NCBI RefSeq assembly: GCF_009737085.1
Contig: NZ_WOVL01000003.1
Span: forward strand, 178,447-242,446
Direction of reading: 5' to 3'
DNA: 64,000 bases
From: Paenibacillus sp. NEAU-GSW1
GTDB lineage: Bacteria; Bacillota; Bacilli; Paenibacillales; Paenibacillaceae
The notes beneath the pieces are model-generated. The model was not told where the DNA came from. It saw only the letters and a list, made by a program, of their open reading frames with translations, and searched no databases. Within the stretch, counting starts at the first letter, position 1. Each line of letters opens with the position of its first letter. Of the stretch, positions 24,551 to 38,151 are shown in pieces. The position numbers were made by a program, and so were the translations under genes.

Positions 24551-25033
24551 CTAGCGAGCCACCTTCTGCTTCTCTCGCAGCGCACGCTGTATGTCGCGTT
24601 GTGCGTCGCGTTTAGCCGCCGTATCACGCTTGTCGTACTGCTTCTTGCCTTTGCCAAGGCCGATGAGCAGCTTGGCGTATCCATTGCGTACATAAATCTT
24701 CAATGGCACGATGGAGTAGCCTTCCTGCTTGGATTGCCCTAGCAGCTTGTGAATTTGCTGCTTATGAAGCAGCAGCTTCCTTGCACGCGTCGGATCGGTC
24801 GGGTTGTGGCGATTGCCTTGCTCAAAAGGACTGATGTGCATGTTATGAATGAACATCTCGCCGTTCCGGATCGTCGCAAACGCGTCGCTAATATTGGCTT
24901 TGCCCATGCGCAGCGATTTGATTTCCGTGCCCATCAGCACGATTCCAGCTTCGTACGTATCTTCGATGAAGTAATCATGGGAAGCCTTCTTATTTTGGGC
25001 TAATTGCTTGCCGTCATTTTTCTTGCCTGCCAT
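24551..25033 (-). CDS. smpB: SsrA-binding protein SmpB
   Basis: 160 residues with the SmpB core: [38 protein letters not shown], then [27 protein letters not shown], and a C-terminal basic tail ([24 protein letters not shown]) that enters the decoding centre in known structures. The ATG at 25033 is preferred because GGAGAGGTGA lies at proper spacing; the longer GTG start would abut that site. It acts with tmRNA on stalled ribosomes; ssrA lies 272 bases downstream in the same orientation. Confidence 0.95.
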   Translation of the reverse strand: MAGKKNDGKQLAQNKKASHDYFIEDTYEAGIVLMGTEIKSLRMGKANISDAFATIRNGEMFIHNMHISPFEQGNRHNPTDPTRARKLLLHKQQIHKLLGQSKQEGYSIVPLKIYVRNGYAKLLIGLGKGKKQYDKRDTAAKRDAQRDIQRALREKQKVAR

Positions 25034-25188
25034 TGATCTCACCTCTCCAAAGCTGCGTCGTACGAGACTTGCCCGCTCGCATGTTCAATCCGAATATCTT
25101 TCATGGTTAGAAACTCATTGTAACAAATTACAACTAGTGTTCGCAATGTCTTCTTGTTTGTCTACCTATCCTATCATATGGATATAAA

Positions 25189-25217
25189 AAAACCGCCCAG
25201 ACCAGAGGCCTGAGCGG
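25189..25217 (-). terminator. Terminator of the cold-shock gene
   Basis: On the minus strand CCGCTCAGGCC pairs with GGTCTGGGCGG, followed by TTTTTTTATA. It lies just downstream of the csp stop codon. Confidence 0.85.
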
Positions 25218-25239
25218 ATTCTCGAAAAGTATTAAGCTA

Positions 25240-25440
25240 TTACAGCTTAACTACGTTTTCTGCTTGTGGTCCGCGGTTGCCTTGAACAACGTTGAACTCA
25301 ACGCGTTGGCCTTCTTCAAGAGTTTTGAAGCCTTCGCCAGTGATTGCGGAGAAGTGTACGAATACATCGTTGCCGCCTTCAACTTCGATAAAGCCAAAAC
25401 CTTTCTCAGCGTTAAACCATTTAACTGTACCTTGTTGCAT
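25240..25440 (-). CDS. csp: Cold-shock family RNA-binding protein
   Basis: 66 residues, a complete cold-shock domain: [17 protein letters not shown] contains RNP1 (KGFGFI) and VFVHFSAI contains RNP2. It acts as an RNA chaperone in the cytoplasm. GGAGGTAATT precedes the ATG. It sits between rnr and smpB, an insertion compared with the usual secG-rnr-smpB-ssrA order. It has its own promoter candidate and a long leader with a strong hairpin, so expression is probably controlled at the RNA level as in other csp genes. Confidence 0.95.
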   Translation of the reverse strand: MQQGTVKWFNAEKGFGFIEVEGGNDVFVHFSAITGEGFKTLEEGQRVEFNVVQGNRGPQAENVVKL

Positions 25441-25489
25441 GTGGAATTACCTCCAAAAATAAATTAATATGCGCCTGTTTCGTTATATT

Positions 25490-25557
25490 ACAAACAAAAA
25501 ATTCACACATTGGAAAAGGTTTCATGACTTAAATGACACCCTTTTCAATATGTGAAT
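25490..25557 (-). promoter_or_regulatory. Strong terminator-like hairpin in the csp leader
   Basis: The arms 25501-25519 and 25539-25557 pair over 19 positions in RNA with one mismatch and one G-U. On the minus strand they are followed by TTTTTTGTTTG, a terminator-like tail. The hairpin lies between the csp promoter candidate and the csp ribosome site. It could end read-through from rnr, or act as a temperature-dependent attenuator of csp. Confidence 0.6.
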
Positions 25558-25588
25558 TCAGGTTCATATCATCAATTGCTTTGAGTGT

Positions 25589-25619
25589 ACTATACCCAAA
25601 TTCAAAAAGCAAGTGACAA
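25589..25619 (-). promoter_or_regulatory. Promoter candidate for csp
   Basis: On the minus strand, -35 TTGTCA (25614-25619) and -10 TATAGT (25589-25594) are spaced 19 bases. It lies upstream of the hairpin leader. The long spacing makes it moderate. Confidence 0.45.
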
Positions 25620-25718
25620 GCTCAAATATTATTTTCCAGCTTATCCCTGACGCGGCGCATCGATCTGTCCCGTCTGATCAGCGCCGCGTTCTTGAATAGG
25701 AGTGTGTGCACTCGGTAT

Positions 25719-28610
25719 TTATTTGCGTTTTTTGCGTACGAAAGCCGCTGTGGCGTTACCGCCGCCGCCTCCGTTCTTCTTTCTCTTTTTATTTTTTCCC
25801 TCTTCGCCGGAATTATTCACGCCGCCGGCAGAAGATTTATTATTTTTTTTGTTAAAATGTTCCGAGCCGGACGATTTCTCGCCGCCAGCTCCAACTGCTC
25901 CAGCTCTTGCTCCTCCAGAGCGGCCGCCGTTACCGCCGCCTCTGCCGCCGCGGCCTTCGCGTCTCTCCGGGCGCGGATCCTCGCCCGTGTCGCCGCCCCA
26001 GCTGCGGCTGCCCTCGCGGATGGGCAGCCCCCACATATCCTTGCGCGGCACGCTTTTGCCGCCGCGCACCTGACGGCCCGGCTCGAGCGGCGCTGCCTGC
26101 TCTTGCCACGGCGACGCAGCAGCGCCGGCTTCACCGCCGCCGCCTGCGTTGCGCTTGCCTCTGCCGCCCTTGCCTTCGCCAGGGCGGAACAACCCATCGC
26201 CGCGCCCGCCTTGCGCGGCGCCGCTTCCAACAGCATGGCCGCGCTCGCCGCCGCGGCCGCCTTTGCCGCCGCCGCGCGCCTCGTTGCGGCCTTCCTTCTT
26301 GCGGCCATCGCCCGCTGCGCCGGCGCCTCTGCCGCCGCCTTTACCGCCTTTGCCGCCGCGATCATCGCCTTCGCGGCCAAAGCCGCTGCGCTTCTTCTTC
26401 GCGTTGCGCCCGACGCCAAAACCGGCATCGGCGACGCCTTTAAAACCGCTGCGCGGCTTCATGTCGACCATCTCGAAGTCCATCGTATACTCATCCATAT
26501 TGACGCGCGCGAGGCGGATTTTCACCTCGTCGCCGATACGGTACACCTTCGAGGTGCGCTCGCCGATGAGCACCATATGAAGCTCATGGAAGTGGTAGTA
26601 GTCATCGGTCAGATCGCTCAGCCGAATAAGGCCTTCCACCGTATTGTCCAATTCGACAAACATGCCGAAACTTGTAACACTGCTAATAATGCCGTCGAAT
26701 TCCTCGCCGACTTTATCGAGCATGAATTCGCATTTTTTCAGCTTGTCGGTATCCCGCTCCGCATCTACGGCTACGCGCTCGCGCTCCGAAGAATGCTGCG
26801 CGTAATCCGGCATGCGAGCAGCCAGCGCCTCTTGGCGCTTCTCGGTAAGCGCTCCGCCGTTCTCCAGCACCTCGCGAATAACGCGGTGAATGACCAGATC
26901 GGGATAGCGGCGAATCGGCGACGTGAAATGCGAGTAAAACTCGGCCGCAAGCCCGAAATGCCCGAGGCACTCGGCATCGTATTTCGCCTGCTTCATCGAG
27001 CGAAGCATCACGGTCGAAATAACCGTCTCTTCTTTCGTCCCGCGAATTTCCTCGAGCAGCGTCTGCAACGCGCGCGGATGAACGGAATTGCCCTTGCCGC
27101 CCTTCACAACGTAGCCAAAATTCGACGCAAACTGCATAAAATGAAGCAGCTTCTCCTGATCCGGGTCCTCATGAATCCGGTACAGGAACGGCACCCGCAG
27201 CCAGTGAAAATGCTCCGCTACCGTTTCGTTCGCCGATAACATGAACTCCTCGATAATCTGTTCAGCTACCGAACGTTCTCGCTTAATGATGTCGACCGGT
27301 TTGCCCTGATCGTCCACAATGACTTTCGACTCTTGAAAATCAAAGTCGATCGCGCCGCGCTTCATCCGTTTCTTACGCAGCTTCATCGCAAGCTCTTCCA
27401 TCAGCTTGAACATATCAAGCAGGTCGGCATAGCGCTCCTTGAGCTCGGTTTCCGGCTCTTCCTCCGTTGCCGTCAGCAGCTTGCGAACATTCGTATACGT
27501 CATCCGCTCTTTTGTTTTAATCACACTTGTAAAAACATCATGGCGAACCCGTTTGAGCGTCTTTGCATCAAACTCCATCTCGCAAGATAAGGTGAGTCGA
27601 TCCACCTGCGGATTAAGCGAGCAAATGCCGTTCGACAGCCGATGCGGCAGCATCGGGATTACACGGTCTACCAGATAAACACTGCAGCCGCGGCGGAACG
27701 CCTCTTGGTCGAGTTCCGATTTCTCCGTCACATAATAGCCGACATCGGCAATGTGAACGCCCAGCAGGTAGTTTCCGTTTTCCAATCGCTTCACATGGAC
27801 CGCATCGTCCAAGTCCTTCGCGTCCTCGCCGTCGATCGTGACGATAACCTCGCCCCGCAAATCGCGGCGTCCCTGCTGAATAATTTCTTCTTCCGTGATC
27901 GAATCCGGAGCCGCTTCCGCTTCCGCCATCACTTCGTCCGAAAAGCCCTCGGGAAGCTGATGCTTGCGTATAATCGACAAAATATCGATGCCGGGGTCGT
28001 TTTTATGCCCCAAAATTTCGATAATTTCTCCGGTCGCCGCCGCTCGTCCTTCAGGATACGTCACAATTCGCGCAACGACCTTTTGTCCCGTAACCGCCCC
28101 TTGGAAATCCTCGCGCGCGATAAAAAGATCGCGATTAATTCGTTTGTCATCCGGAATGACAAATCCAAACGCTTCGTGATTCTCGAACGTTCCGACCACT
28201 TGCGTAACCGCCCGCTGCACAATGCGTACGACCTCGCCCTCCAGACGGCCGCCGCCTTCGCTCTGCGAAGTAATGCGCACCAGCACGATATCGCCGTTCA
28301 TCGCGCTTTTCTGGTCGTTGGCATGTATGTACACGTCCGGGTGATCCTTATCGTCGGGCAGCAGAAACGCAAAGCCTTTGGCATGCGCCTGCACTTTCCC
28401 TCTCAGCAGGTTCATCCGCTCGGGAACGCCGTACCGCTCATTGCGCGTACGGATGACTTTGCCGTCCTCTTCAAGCTGGTTCAGCAGCTTCAAAAACTGT
28501 TTGAAATCGTTGGCATCCTCAATGCCGAAATGCTGCTCCAACTCTTGATAAGTCATCGGCTTATAAGCCGTCTCCCGCATAAAATCAAGCAGTTCCTGCT
28601 CTTGCATCAT
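25719..28610 (-). CDS. rnr: Ribonuclease R with long Gly/Arg/Lys-rich C-terminal tail
   Basis: 963 residues from the ATG at 28610 ([19 protein letters not shown] upstream); an in-frame ATG at 28649 has no ribosome site. Order: N-terminal winged helix ([13 protein letters not shown]), two cold-shock OB domains, the RNB catalytic domain with [13 protein letters not shown] carrying the metal-binding aspartates, and an S1 domain ([17 protein letters not shown]). A low-complexity tail of about 220 residues rich in Gly, Arg, Lys and Ala follows. It degrades structured RNA 3' to 5' and assists tmRNA-mediated decay. The usual family length is 700-800, so the tail is unusually long; it probably binds RNA or ribosomes. 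Confidence 0.95.
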   Translation of the reverse strand: MMQEQELLDFMRETAYKPMTYQELEQHFGIEDANDFKQFLKLLNQLEEDGKVIRTRNERYGVPERMNLLRGKVQAHAKGFAFLLPDDKDHPDVYIHANDQKSAMNGDIVLVRITSQSEGGGRLEGEVVRIVQRAVTQVVGTFENHEAFGFVIPDDKRINRDLFIAREDFQGAVTGQKVVARIVTYPEGRAAATGEIIEILGHKNDPGIDILSIIRKHQLPEGFSDEVMAEAEAAPDSITEEEIIQQGRRDLRGEVIVTIDGEDAKDLDDAVHVKRLENGNYLLGVHIADVGYYVTEKSELDQEAFRRGCSVYLVDRVIPMLPHRLSNGICSLNPQVDRLTLSCEMEFDAKTLKRVRHDVFTSVIKTKERMTYTNVRKLLTATEEEPETELKERYADLLDMFKLMEELAMKLRKKRMKRGAIDFDFQESKVIVDDQGKPVDIIKRERSVAEQIIEEFMLSANETVAEHFHWLRVPFLYRIHEDPDQEKLLHFMQFASNFGYVVKGGKGNSVHPRALQTLLEEIRGTKEETVISTVMLRSMKQAKYDAECLGHFGLAAEFYSHFTSPIRRYPDLVIHRVIREVLENGGALTEKRQEALAARMPDYAQHSSERERVAVDAERDTDKLKKCEFMLDKVGEEFDGIISSVTSFGMFVELDNTVEGLIRLSDLTDDYYHFHELHMVLIGERTSKVYRIGDEVKIRLARVNMDEYTMDFEMVDMKPRSGFKGVADAGFGVGRNAKKKRSGFGREGDDRGGKGGKGGGRGAGAAGDGRKKEGRNEARGGGKGGRGGERGHAVGSGAAQGGRGDGLFRPGEGKGGRGKRNAGGGGEAGAAASPWQEQAAPLEPGRQVRGGKSVPRKDMWGLPIREGSRSWGGDTGEDPRPERREGRGGRGGGNGGRSGGARAGAVGAGGEKSSGSEHFNKKNNKSSAGGVNNSGEEGKNKKRKKNGGGGGNATAAFVRKKRK

Positions 28611-28783
28611 AATTGTCTCTGTCACCTCATAAATTGCCGGCTGTTTCATTTAGTTAATGTCTAATTGAACGCGCATGATCGCAACTTGCATCCATGCAGC
28701 CGGTTGATAGATTATCATATACCATTTAGTATACACGAAATGTTTATCCAGCATCCGCGCATTCCGGAAAAAACGAACAAAAA

Positions 28784-28811
28784 AAAGCGGAAGGCATTCA
28801 CCCTCCGCTTT
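28784..28811 (-). terminator. Terminator of secG
   Basis: On the minus strand AAAGCGGAGGG...CCTTCCGCTTT is followed by TTTTT. It starts about 15 bases after the secG stop codon. Confidence 0.85.
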
Positions 28812-28825
28812 CTCGATCCACCCTA

Positions 28826-29062
28826 TTACACTTTAACAACGTAAGCAACGATCAGGGACAACACGAAAAATCCAACCGCAAGTCCAACTGTCAAACGCTG
28901 CAGGAACAAGTCCAGGCCGCGCGCTTTCGTTTTACCGAACAGATGCTCAGCACCGCCGGAGATTGCACCGGATAAGCCAGCGCTTTTGCCCTTTTGAAGC
29001 AATACGACCGAAATCAAGCCTACTGCAAAAAGTACAAGCAATATTTTCAAAAAGATTTCCAT
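28826..29062 (-). CDS. secG: Preprotein translocase subunit SecG
   Basis: 78 residues: two membrane helices (about 2-22 and 54-74) joined by a Gly/Ser/Lys loop containing [17 protein letters not shown], the SecG signature. The ATG at 29062 has GGAGGTGG before it; the longer frame from 29167 is rejected. It is an auxiliary part of the SecYEG channel. The secG-rnr-smpB order is conserved in Bacillota. Confidence 0.95.
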   Translation of the reverse strand: MEIFLKILLVLFAVGLISVVLLQKGKSAGLSGAISGGAEHLFGKTKARGLDLFLQRLTVGLAVGFFVLSLIVAYVVKV

Positions 29063-29342
29063 TTCATCCACCTCCAGCACAGGAGCTCCGTTAAAAACAC
29101 ATAAACCGATTGTATCATAGCCTATCCATGAATACAATAGTTTTGCTTTGCCGCCCTGTTCCGCCACATTTTACCGTTCGCTCGATTCCGAGTTCGATAT
29201 AGATAACGTGTTGTGGCAGATAAATTGCTGCAATTGTGCATCTATTCTGCCCGCTATAGGCGCACAATGTGAGCATTCCTGCAATGCGGGAGCGCAAATT
29301 TGTCGCTCTCTGGAGAAGCGGCACAACAACCTATATCAAAAA

Positions 29343-29371
29343 AAAGAGCATCCCTGACCGGGATGCTCTTT
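29343..29371 (-). terminator. Terminator of the glycolytic operon
   Basis: The 12-bp perfect stem AAAGAGCATCCC/GGGATGCTCTTT ends in a T-run on the minus strand. It lies just after the eno stop codon. Confidence 0.9.
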
Positions 29372-29389
29372 CGTTATAGCCTTCAAAAC

Positions 29390-30700
<1,311 letters not shown>

Positions 30701-30725
30701 TTAATTTGAAATGGTTAAGCTTGAA

Positions 30726-32264
30726 TTACTTTTGAATGAGCGACGAGCCGGTCATTTCTTTCGGTTTGGCAAGCTGCAGCAGATCAAGTACTGTAGGCGC
30801 CAAATCGGCCAAAATACCGTCCTCGCGAAGCTCTACGCCTGCGCTGGTAACGATGCAAGGAACCGGATTCGTCGTATGGGCAGTATGCGGGCGGCCATTC
30901 TCGTCGAATACCATATCCGCGTTGCCGTGGTCGGCCGTAATAATCGCTACGCCGCCTTTAGCAAGCACCGCTTCTACAACTTTGCCGAGACACTCGTCCG
31001 TCGCTTCAACCGCTTTGATTGTCGGCTCCAGCATGCCGGAGTGACCAACCATATCCGGGTTGGCAAAGTTCAGGATAATCGCGTCTTGGCGCTCCGCTTC
31101 AATTTCCTTCACAGCAGCTTCCGCTACTTCGTAGGCGCTCATTTCCGGCTGCAAGTCGTAAGTCGCGACTTTCGGCGAAGGAATGAGAATCCGCGTCTCG
31201 CCCTCAAGCTCAACATCGCGGCCGCCGCTAAAGAAGAACGTAACATGCGGATACTTTTCCGTTTCCGCGATGCGCAGCTGCTTCTTCCCGTTCTGCACGA
31301 GCACTTCGCCCAGCGTGTTGTCGAGGTTCTTTGGTGAATAGGCGACAAAGCCGCCAACCGTTTCACTGAACAGCGTCAAGCAGACAAAATGCAAGTTTTT
31401 CGGAACGTGTTCGCCGCGATCGAAGCCGCGGAAATCTTCGTTCGTAAATACTTGTCCAAGCTGAATCGCGCGGTCCGGACGGAAGTTGAAAAATACGACT
31501 GCGTCCTCGGACTCGACAAGACCAACCGGTTTGCCGTCTTCGCCGACGATAACGGTTGGCATAACGAATTCATCATAAACCGATTTTTCATAGGATTCAA
31601 CTACCGCTTTAATCGGATCGGTGTAAGTCGGGCCATCGCCGTATACCATGGCGCGGTAGGATTTCTCCGTACGCTCCCAGCGCTTGTCGCGGTCCATCGC
31701 ATAGTAACGTCCTTGAACGGTTGCGATTTGGCCTACGCCTACTTCTTCGATTTTCGCTTGCAGCTGCTCCAGGTAGCCTTTCGCGCTGTCTGGCGCTACG
31801 TCGCGGCCGTCAAGGAAAGCGTGGATGAATACTTCATTCAGCTCTTCTTTCTTAGCGAGTTCAAGCAGCGCAAACAAGTGTGCAATGTGGCTGTGTACGC
31901 CGCCGTCGGACAGCAGGCCGTACAGGTGAAGCTTTTTATTGTTCGCTTTCGCATGGCGGACTGCGCCAATCAGCGTTTCGTTATCGAAAAACTCACCGTC
32001 ACGGATCGATTTGCTGATCCGAGTCAGGTCTTGGTATACGATGCGTCCAGCGCCGATGTTCAAGTGGCCAACCTCGGAGTTGCCCATTTGACCTTCAGGC
32101 AAGCCAACGGCTTCGCCGGATGCCGTCAATGTCGTATGCGGGTAAGTCGACCAGTAGCGGTCGTAGTTCGGCTTTTTCGCTTGCGCAACCGCATTGCCTG
32201 TCACATCATCGCGAAGGCCGAAGCCGTCCAGAATAATAAGAGCTACAGGTTTCGGAGCTGCCAT
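30726..32264 (-). CDS. gpmI: 2,3-bisphosphoglycerate-independent phosphoglycerate mutase
   Basis: 512 residues from the ATG at 32264. [10 protein letters not shown] with the first metal aspartate and [15 protein letters not shown] with the phosphoserine site are near the N-terminus; ITADHGNAD and HTTNPVP are near the end. It interconverts 3- and 2-phosphoglycerate with two Mn ions. The ATG lies one base after the tpiA stop codon, so translation is coupled. The longer upstream frame has no support. Confidence 0.97.
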   Translation of the reverse strand: MAAPKPVALIILDGFGLRDDVTGNAVAQAKKPNYDRYWSTYPHTTLTASGEAVGLPEGQMGNSEVGHLNIGAGRIVYQDLTRISKSIRDGEFFDNETLIGAVRHAKANNKKLHLYGLLSDGGVHSHIAHLFALLELAKKEELNEVFIHAFLDGRDVAPDSAKGYLEQLQAKIEEVGVGQIATVQGRYYAMDRDKRWERTEKSYRAMVYGDGPTYTDPIKAVVESYEKSVYDEFVMPTVIVGEDGKPVGLVESEDAVVFFNFRPDRAIQLGQVFTNEDFRGFDRGEHVPKNLHFVCLTLFSETVGGFVAYSPKNLDNTLGEVLVQNGKKQLRIAETEKYPHVTFFFSGGRDVELEGETRILIPSPKVATYDLQPEMSAYEVAEAAVKEIEAERQDAIILNFANPDMVGHSGMLEPTIKAVEATDECLGKVVEAVLAKGGVAIITADHGNADMVFDENGRPHTAHTTNPVPCIVTSAGVELREDGILADLAPTVLDLLQLAKPKEMTGSSLIQK

Positions 32265-32265
32265 C

Positions 32266-33187
<922 letters not shown>

Positions 33188-33254
33188 CCTCCGTTACTCA
33201 CCGATGCTCTAAAAATATTTTTCAACCAAACTGCATTCGCTTGGTTGGGGTTAC

Positions 33255-34436
33255 TTATTTATCGTTCAGGGCAACGACGCCTGGGAGCGCTTTGCCTTCC
33301 ATGAATTCGAGCGATGCGCCGCCGCCAGTGGAGATGAAGTTCATTTTGTCGGCCAGGCCGAATTTCTCAGCAGCTGCAGCGGAGTCGCCGCCGCCGATTA
33401 CCGTGTAACCGGAAGTTTCAGCGCAAGCTTTCGCTACCGCTTGAGTACCGTGCGAGAACGGCTCGATTTCGAATACGCCCATTGGTCCGTTCCAAACAAC
33501 CAATTTGGAGTTTTTGATGACGTCAGCGTAAATTTCACGCGTTTTAGGACCGATGTCGATGCCTTCCCAATCAGCAGGAATGCCGTCAACGTCTACGATT
33601 TTCGTGTTCGCGTTTTTGCTGAAGTCGTCAGCAACAACGATGTCGACAGGAATCAAGAAGTTTTTGCCTTGCGCTTTTGCTTTCTCGATGAACTCAAGAG
33701 CCAGATCCAGCTTCGAGTTGTCAACGAGCGATTGGCCGATTTCATGGCCTTGCGCTTTGAAGAACGTATAGGAAAGACCGCCGCCGATGATGATGTTGTC
33801 AGCGATTTCGATCATTTTGTTGATAACGTCGATTTTGTCCTTCACTTTAGAACCGCCTACGATCGCCGTGAACGGGCGCTCAGGGTTGTTCAGTGCTTTG
33901 CCCAGTACATCCAGCTCTCTCTCCATCAGAAGGCCGGATACGGCTGGCAAATGATGAGCGATGCCTTCAGTCGAAGCATGCGCACGGTGAGCAGCGCCGA
34001 ATGCGTCGTTTACGTACAGGTCAGCCAGTTCAGCAAAAGCTTGCGCCAATGCCGGATCGTTGCTCTCTTCGCCAGCATGGAAACGAACGTTTTCAAGCAA
34101 CAGCACGTCGCCGTTGTTCAGAGCGGCGATTTGCGCTTTTACCGCTTCGCCAGTCGATTCGTTTGCTTTTACAACCGGTTTGCCCAGCAGCTCGGAAAGA
34201 CGAACAGCAGCAGGAGTCAAACGAAGCTCTTCAACCACTTCGCCTTTTGGACGGCCCAGGTGGCTCGCCAAAATAACTTTAGCGCCTTTTTCAATCAGGA
34301 AATTGATTGTCGGAAGCGTTTCGCGAATCCGTTTGTCATCGGTAATTTTACCATCTTCCAGCGGCACGTTGAAATCGACGCGCACAAATACGCGTTTGCC
34401 GGATACTTCTACGTCACGAACACTTTTCTTATTCAT
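33255..34436 (-). CDS. pgk: Phosphoglycerate kinase
   Basis: 393 residues, standard length: [20 protein letters not shown], substrate-binding [21 protein letters not shown], the hinge and ATP-site GGSKVKDKI, and [13 protein letters not shown] near the end. It transfers phosphate from 1,3-bisphosphoglycerate to ADP. AGGAGGGTTACG stands before the ATG. A partial terminator lies between gap and pgk, consistent with higher gap than pgk mRNA levels in this operon type. Confidence 0.98.
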   Translation of the reverse strand: MNKKSVRDVEVSGKRVFVRVDFNVPLEDGKITDDKRIRETLPTINFLIEKGAKVILASHLGRPKGEVVEELRLTPAAVRLSELLGKPVVKANESTGEAVKAQIAALNNGDVLLLENVRFHAGEESNDPALAQAFAELADLYVNDAFGAAHRAHASTEGIAHHLPAVSGLLMERELDVLGKALNNPERPFTAIVGGSKVKDKIDVINKMIEIADNIIIGGGLSYTFFKAQGHEIGQSLVDNSKLDLALEFIEKAKAQGKNFLIPVDIVVADDFSKNANTKIVDVDGIPADWEGIDIGPKTREIYADVIKNSKLVVWNGPMGVFEIEPFSHGTQAVAKACAETSGYTVIGGGDSAAAAEKFGLADKMNFISTGGGASLEFMEGKALPGVVALNDK

Positions 34437-34496
34437 ATCGTAACCCTCCTGATTGGTTGCTTATTCGGCACTAGCCTATGTTAAGTACTGATTACA

Positions 34497-34530
34497 TAAA
34501 AACGGCGTTCCTTCATGGAGAAGGAACGCC
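34497..34530 (-). terminator. Hairpin with T-run between gap and pgk
   Basis: The stem GGCGTTCCTT/AAGGAACGCC is followed on the minus strand by GTTTTTAT. A second hairpin (GCATCCCGGATCG/CGATCCGGGATGC type, about 34575-34605) lies between it and gap. The two may partly terminate or stabilise the gap transcript. Confidence 0.7.
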
Positions 34531-34638
34531 ATACGCTTCGCCCCTCGCGTTACCGGGAGCGCTGCAGACTAAGCGCATCCCGGATCAAAGCGATCCGGGA
34601 TGCGAGCGTTCCATGCAATTAATTAGGGGAACTAAGTC

Positions 34639-35655
<1,017 letters not shown>

Positions 35656-35745
35656 CTAAGTTTTGATTACATAAAAATCTATTTTCAAAACGTCTTGCAG
35701 CTATCCCATTCGACCGCCGCAAACCGTTAAGACACAAATTTGCTT

Positions 35746-36780
35746 TTATTGTTTTTGATCGATAATGCTGACGATTTCCATTGCCGCCGCTTCATCAACG
35801 ACCAGCACGTCATCATGCCCAAATCGCATGACCGCCGCGATCGCTTCGCCCTTGCTCTTCCCGCCGGCGACGCCGATAACAACTTCAGTCTTCACAATAT
35901 CATCGAGTCGTAATCCTACCGTCTGCATTTGATGAACGACCCGTCCGTCCCGGTCGAAATAATATCCAAATGCTTCGGCAAGCGCTCCGTCAGCCGTCAT
36001 TGCCTCAAGCAGCTCCGGTTTGAGCTTTCTTCTGCGGGCCATCACTTTAGCGTCTCCGATGCCGTGCACCACAATTCGCGCTTTTCGAATGACTTCGACG
36101 ATCTCGCGAATGTTCGGCTCCTGCATCATCGATGCGTACGCCTCGTCGCCCAAATGATCCGGTACGTGCAACAGCCTGTAATTGGCTCCTGTCCGTTTAG
36201 CCATATTGGATGCGATCGTGTTCGCCTGGTAATCAAGACTCTCTCCGAGACCGCCCCTCGCCGGCACGAACCAGTTGTTCTTCAGCGGCGTTGCGCTCGT
36301 TAGATGGTTGGCTACCTGCGCAATTGTCGTTCCGCCGGTTACAGCTACCACATCATTGGGCTCCATCGCTTTGCGAAGCACCTGACATGCTGCCCGGCCA
36401 AGCTCTTTTTTCGTTTGAGCCGATTGCTCCGAATCCCCGGCCACGATAACGACCTGCGTTAATCCGAATGCGGTGCGAATTTTCTCTTCCAGCTCAGATA
36501 AGCCAAACAGCGTCGTGTAGAACGGCTCCAGCTGCTCTAACAGCCTTTTCCCCGCTTCGCTTATCCGCATGCCCGTCGAATGAATTTCCAGCAAGCCTTG
36601 CGATTTCAAAAAATCGGTTTCGGCGCGCAGCACTCTCTCCGTCATAGATAAGGATGAAGCTAACGTTCGCCGGCCGATCAGATCGGAAAGCATGACCTGA
36701 TTCAGAATGGAGTACCTCGTTCGCATCACATCGAGCAAATCCGGGAGAAGCTGCTGCTGCAGTTCAATAATCTGGCGCAT
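35746..36780 (-). CDS. cggR: Central glycolytic genes regulator CggR
   Basis: 344 residues of the SorC/DeoR sugar-binding regulator family. The N-terminal winged helix-turn-helix (LSDLIGRRTLASSLSMTERVLRAE) is followed by a sugar-phosphate-binding domain (VTGGTTIAQVA, ARGGLGESLDYQANTIA, GVAGGKSKGEAIAAVMRFG). It represses the gap-pgk-tpiA-gpmI-eno operon, and fructose-1,6-bisphosphate relieves repression. An operator-like repeat overlaps the transcript start upstream, so it is autoregulated. Confidence 0.95.
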   Translation of the reverse strand: MRQIIELQQQLLPDLLDVMRTRYSILNQVMLSDLIGRRTLASSLSMTERVLRAETDFLKSQGLLEIHSTGMRISEAGKRLLEQLEPFYTTLFGLSELEEKIRTAFGLTQVVIVAGDSEQSAQTKKELGRAACQVLRKAMEPNDVVAVTGGTTIAQVANHLTSATPLKNNWFVPARGGLGESLDYQANTIASNMAKRTGANYRLLHVPDHLGDEAYASMMQEPNIREIVEVIRKARIVVHGIGDAKVMARRRKLKPELLEAMTADGALAEAFGYYFDRDGRVVHQMQTVGLRLDDIVKTEVVIGVAGGKSKGEAIAAVMRFGHDDVLVVDEAAAMEIVSIIDQKQ

Positions 36781-36830
36781 CCTCTATTCTTCACTCCATC
36801 GGCTTACTGCTTATTGGAACTTATTGCTTG

Positions 36831-36870
36831 TTGGACTCAAAACGTCCCATATAATCAATTTAAGTCCCAC
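36831..36870 (-). promoter_or_regulatory. CggR operator candidate
   Basis: On the minus strand, two GGGAC half sites occur 20 bases apart (GTGGGACTTAAATTG and ATGGGACGTTTTGAGTCC), resembling the B. subtilis CggR operator of direct GGGAC repeats with TGTC/GTCC ends. It lies just downstream of the -10 of the cggR promoter. Confidence 0.65.
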
Positions 36871-36876
36871 ACCCCT

Positions 36877-36905
36877 ATTGTAGACAATATTGTGACAGTT
36901 AGCAA
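36877..36905 (-). promoter_or_regulatory. Promoter of the cggR-gap operon
   Basis: On the minus strand, -35 TTGCTA (36900-36905) and -10 TACAAT (36877-36882) are separated by 17 bases, upstream of the CggR operator candidate. Confidence 0.8.
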
Positions 36906-36970
36906 GCGAACATTTGCCCGTGAAAACGGTTTCTGACACGATTTTCACAAATTTAATTTTCTCCCACTGC

Positions 36971-36999
36971 TTGATTTCTACATTCGGATAGCATATACT
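36971..36999 (+). promoter_or_regulatory. Promoter of tRNA-Arg
   Basis: -35 TTGATT (36971-36976), 17-base spacer, -10 TATACT (36994-36999); the tRNA starts 28 bases after the -10. Confidence 0.8.
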
Positions 37000-37026
37000 A
37001 ATTTTTGCTGTTCCATTTATTTATTT

Positions 37027-37101
37027 GCGCCCGTGGTCCAATGGATATGACGTAGGCCTCCGGAGCCTGAGATCTAGGTTCGATTCCTAGCGGGCGCGCC
37101 A
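37027..37101 (+). tRNA. tRNA-Arg (CCG)
   Basis: 75 bases. The acceptor stem GCGCCCG/CGGGCGC is closed with an encoded CCA. The anticodon loop CTCCGGA gives anticodon CCG, reading CGG. The T-arm contains GGTTCGATTCC. Confidence 0.95.
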
Positions 37102-37116
37102 CTTTATAAATGACAA

Positions 37117-37140
37117 GCCGCCCTGTTGGGCGGTTTTTTT
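37117..37140 (+). terminator. Terminator of tRNA-Arg
   Basis: The stem GCCGCCC/GGGCGGT has loop TGTT and is followed by seven T. The next 220 bases up to the clpP promoter show no gene or clear structure. Confidence 0.9.
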
Positions 37141-37362
37141 GTGTTTTACGATAACCTAACATAACTTGTCCGCCTTATAACGGGCTCAGAATCCGTTACA
37201 CACCCTCTGCCCGCCACTTTCCGTCCACTGGCAACCTCCTAACGGAACGAGAAGCCCTTACAACGACTAATTAACCTTCTTCTACTCTCCCTAACGCACC
37301 CGGAGTTCTTTGCACGCACAACGACTGCCACTTCACCACTTTCAGAAGACCTCAACAATCAC

Positions 37363-37402
37363 TTTGACTATCTTTGACTTTTGTTTGCCATTCGGCTATT
37401 AT
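37363..37402 (+). promoter_or_regulatory. CtsR operator overlapping the clpP promoter
   Basis: 37363-37379 read on the minus strand is AGTCAAAGATAGTCAAA, a perfect CtsR heptad repeat (RGTCAAA-NAN-RGTCAAA). It overlaps the -35 TTGACT (37374-37379), which is followed at 17 bases by -10 TATTAT (37397-37402). CtsR bound here would block transcription until heat or protein stress. Confidence 0.9.
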
Positions 37403-37449
37403 TGGATTACGGCACCATCATACATGTAATTTTCGAGGAGGGACTTACG

Positions 37450-38040
37450 TTGGACATGAATTTCGTTCCTATGGTTATTGAGCAGAACAATCGCGGAGAG
37501 CGCGCTTATGACATTTATTCGCGGCTTCTGAAGGATCGCATCATTTTCCTCGGCACTGGCGTCAATGATGTCGTGGCCAACTCGATTATCGCGCAAATGC
37601 TGTTTCTGGCGGCTGACGATCCCGAGAAAGACATTTCACTCTACATTAACAGCCCTGGCGGTTCGATTACTGCAGGTATGGCTATCTACGATACGATGCA
37701 ATATATTAAACCGGACGTATCTACGATCTGCGTAGGTATGGCGGCTTCCATGGGCGCTTTCTTGCTCACAGCCGGCGCAAAAGGCAAACGTTACGCGTTG
37801 CCGAACAGCGAGGTTATGATTCACCAGCCGCTTGGCGGCGCTGAAGGCCAAGCAAGCGACATTGAAATTCGCGCTCGCCGCATTCTCAAAATGCGCGATA
37901 AGCTGAACGGCATTCTCGCCGATCGCTCCGGCCAACCGCTTGAGCGCATCGAACGCGATACGGACCGCGATTATTTCATGAGCGCGGAAGAAGCGAGAGA
38001 GTACGGCCTCGTCGATAAAGTCATCGAGAAAATTCAATAA
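37450..38040 (+). CDS. clpP: ATP-dependent Clp protease proteolytic subunit
   Basis: 196 residues from the TTG at 37450, which has GAGGAGGG six bases upstream; the ATG two codons later is the alternative. The catalytic triad is visible: serine in GMAASMGAF, histidine in MIHQPLGG and aspartate in RDTDRDYFM. It forms the tetradecameric protease chamber that works with Clp ATPases and degrades tmRNA-tagged proteins among others. It is regulated by CtsR through the operator upstream. A longer frame from 37381 would start within the promoter and is rejected. Confidence 0.95.
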   Translation: MDMNFVPMVIEQNNRGERAYDIYSRLLKDRIIFLGTGVNDVVANSIIAQMLFLAADDPEKDISLYINSPGGSITAGMAIYDTMQYIKPDVSTICVGMAASMGAFLLTAGAKGKRYALPNSEVMIHQPLGGAEGQASDIEIRARRILKMRDKLNGILADRSGQPLERIERDTDRDYFMSAEEAREYGLVDKVIEKIQ

Positions 38041-38050
38041 AGAACAATAA

Positions 38051-38096
38051 AACCGGCTGCGTCCGTCCTCTAATGAGGCGGTGCAGCCGGTTTTTT
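38051..38096 (+). terminator. Terminator of clpP
   Basis: The arms AACCGGCTGC and GCAGCCGGTT form a stem ending in TTTTTT, 10 bases after the stop codon. Confidence 0.9.
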
Positions 38097-38151
38097 CATT
38101 TCGACTAACATCCCTGCTTAACAATAAGACCCTCCCAAAACCAACCAAAAC

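Noticed and set aside
25692..27239. 515-codon plus-strand frame opposite rnr
   Set aside because: It is antisense to the RNase R tail and RNB domain; its Ala/Arg-rich composition is a by-product of the GC-rich repeat coding on the other strand.
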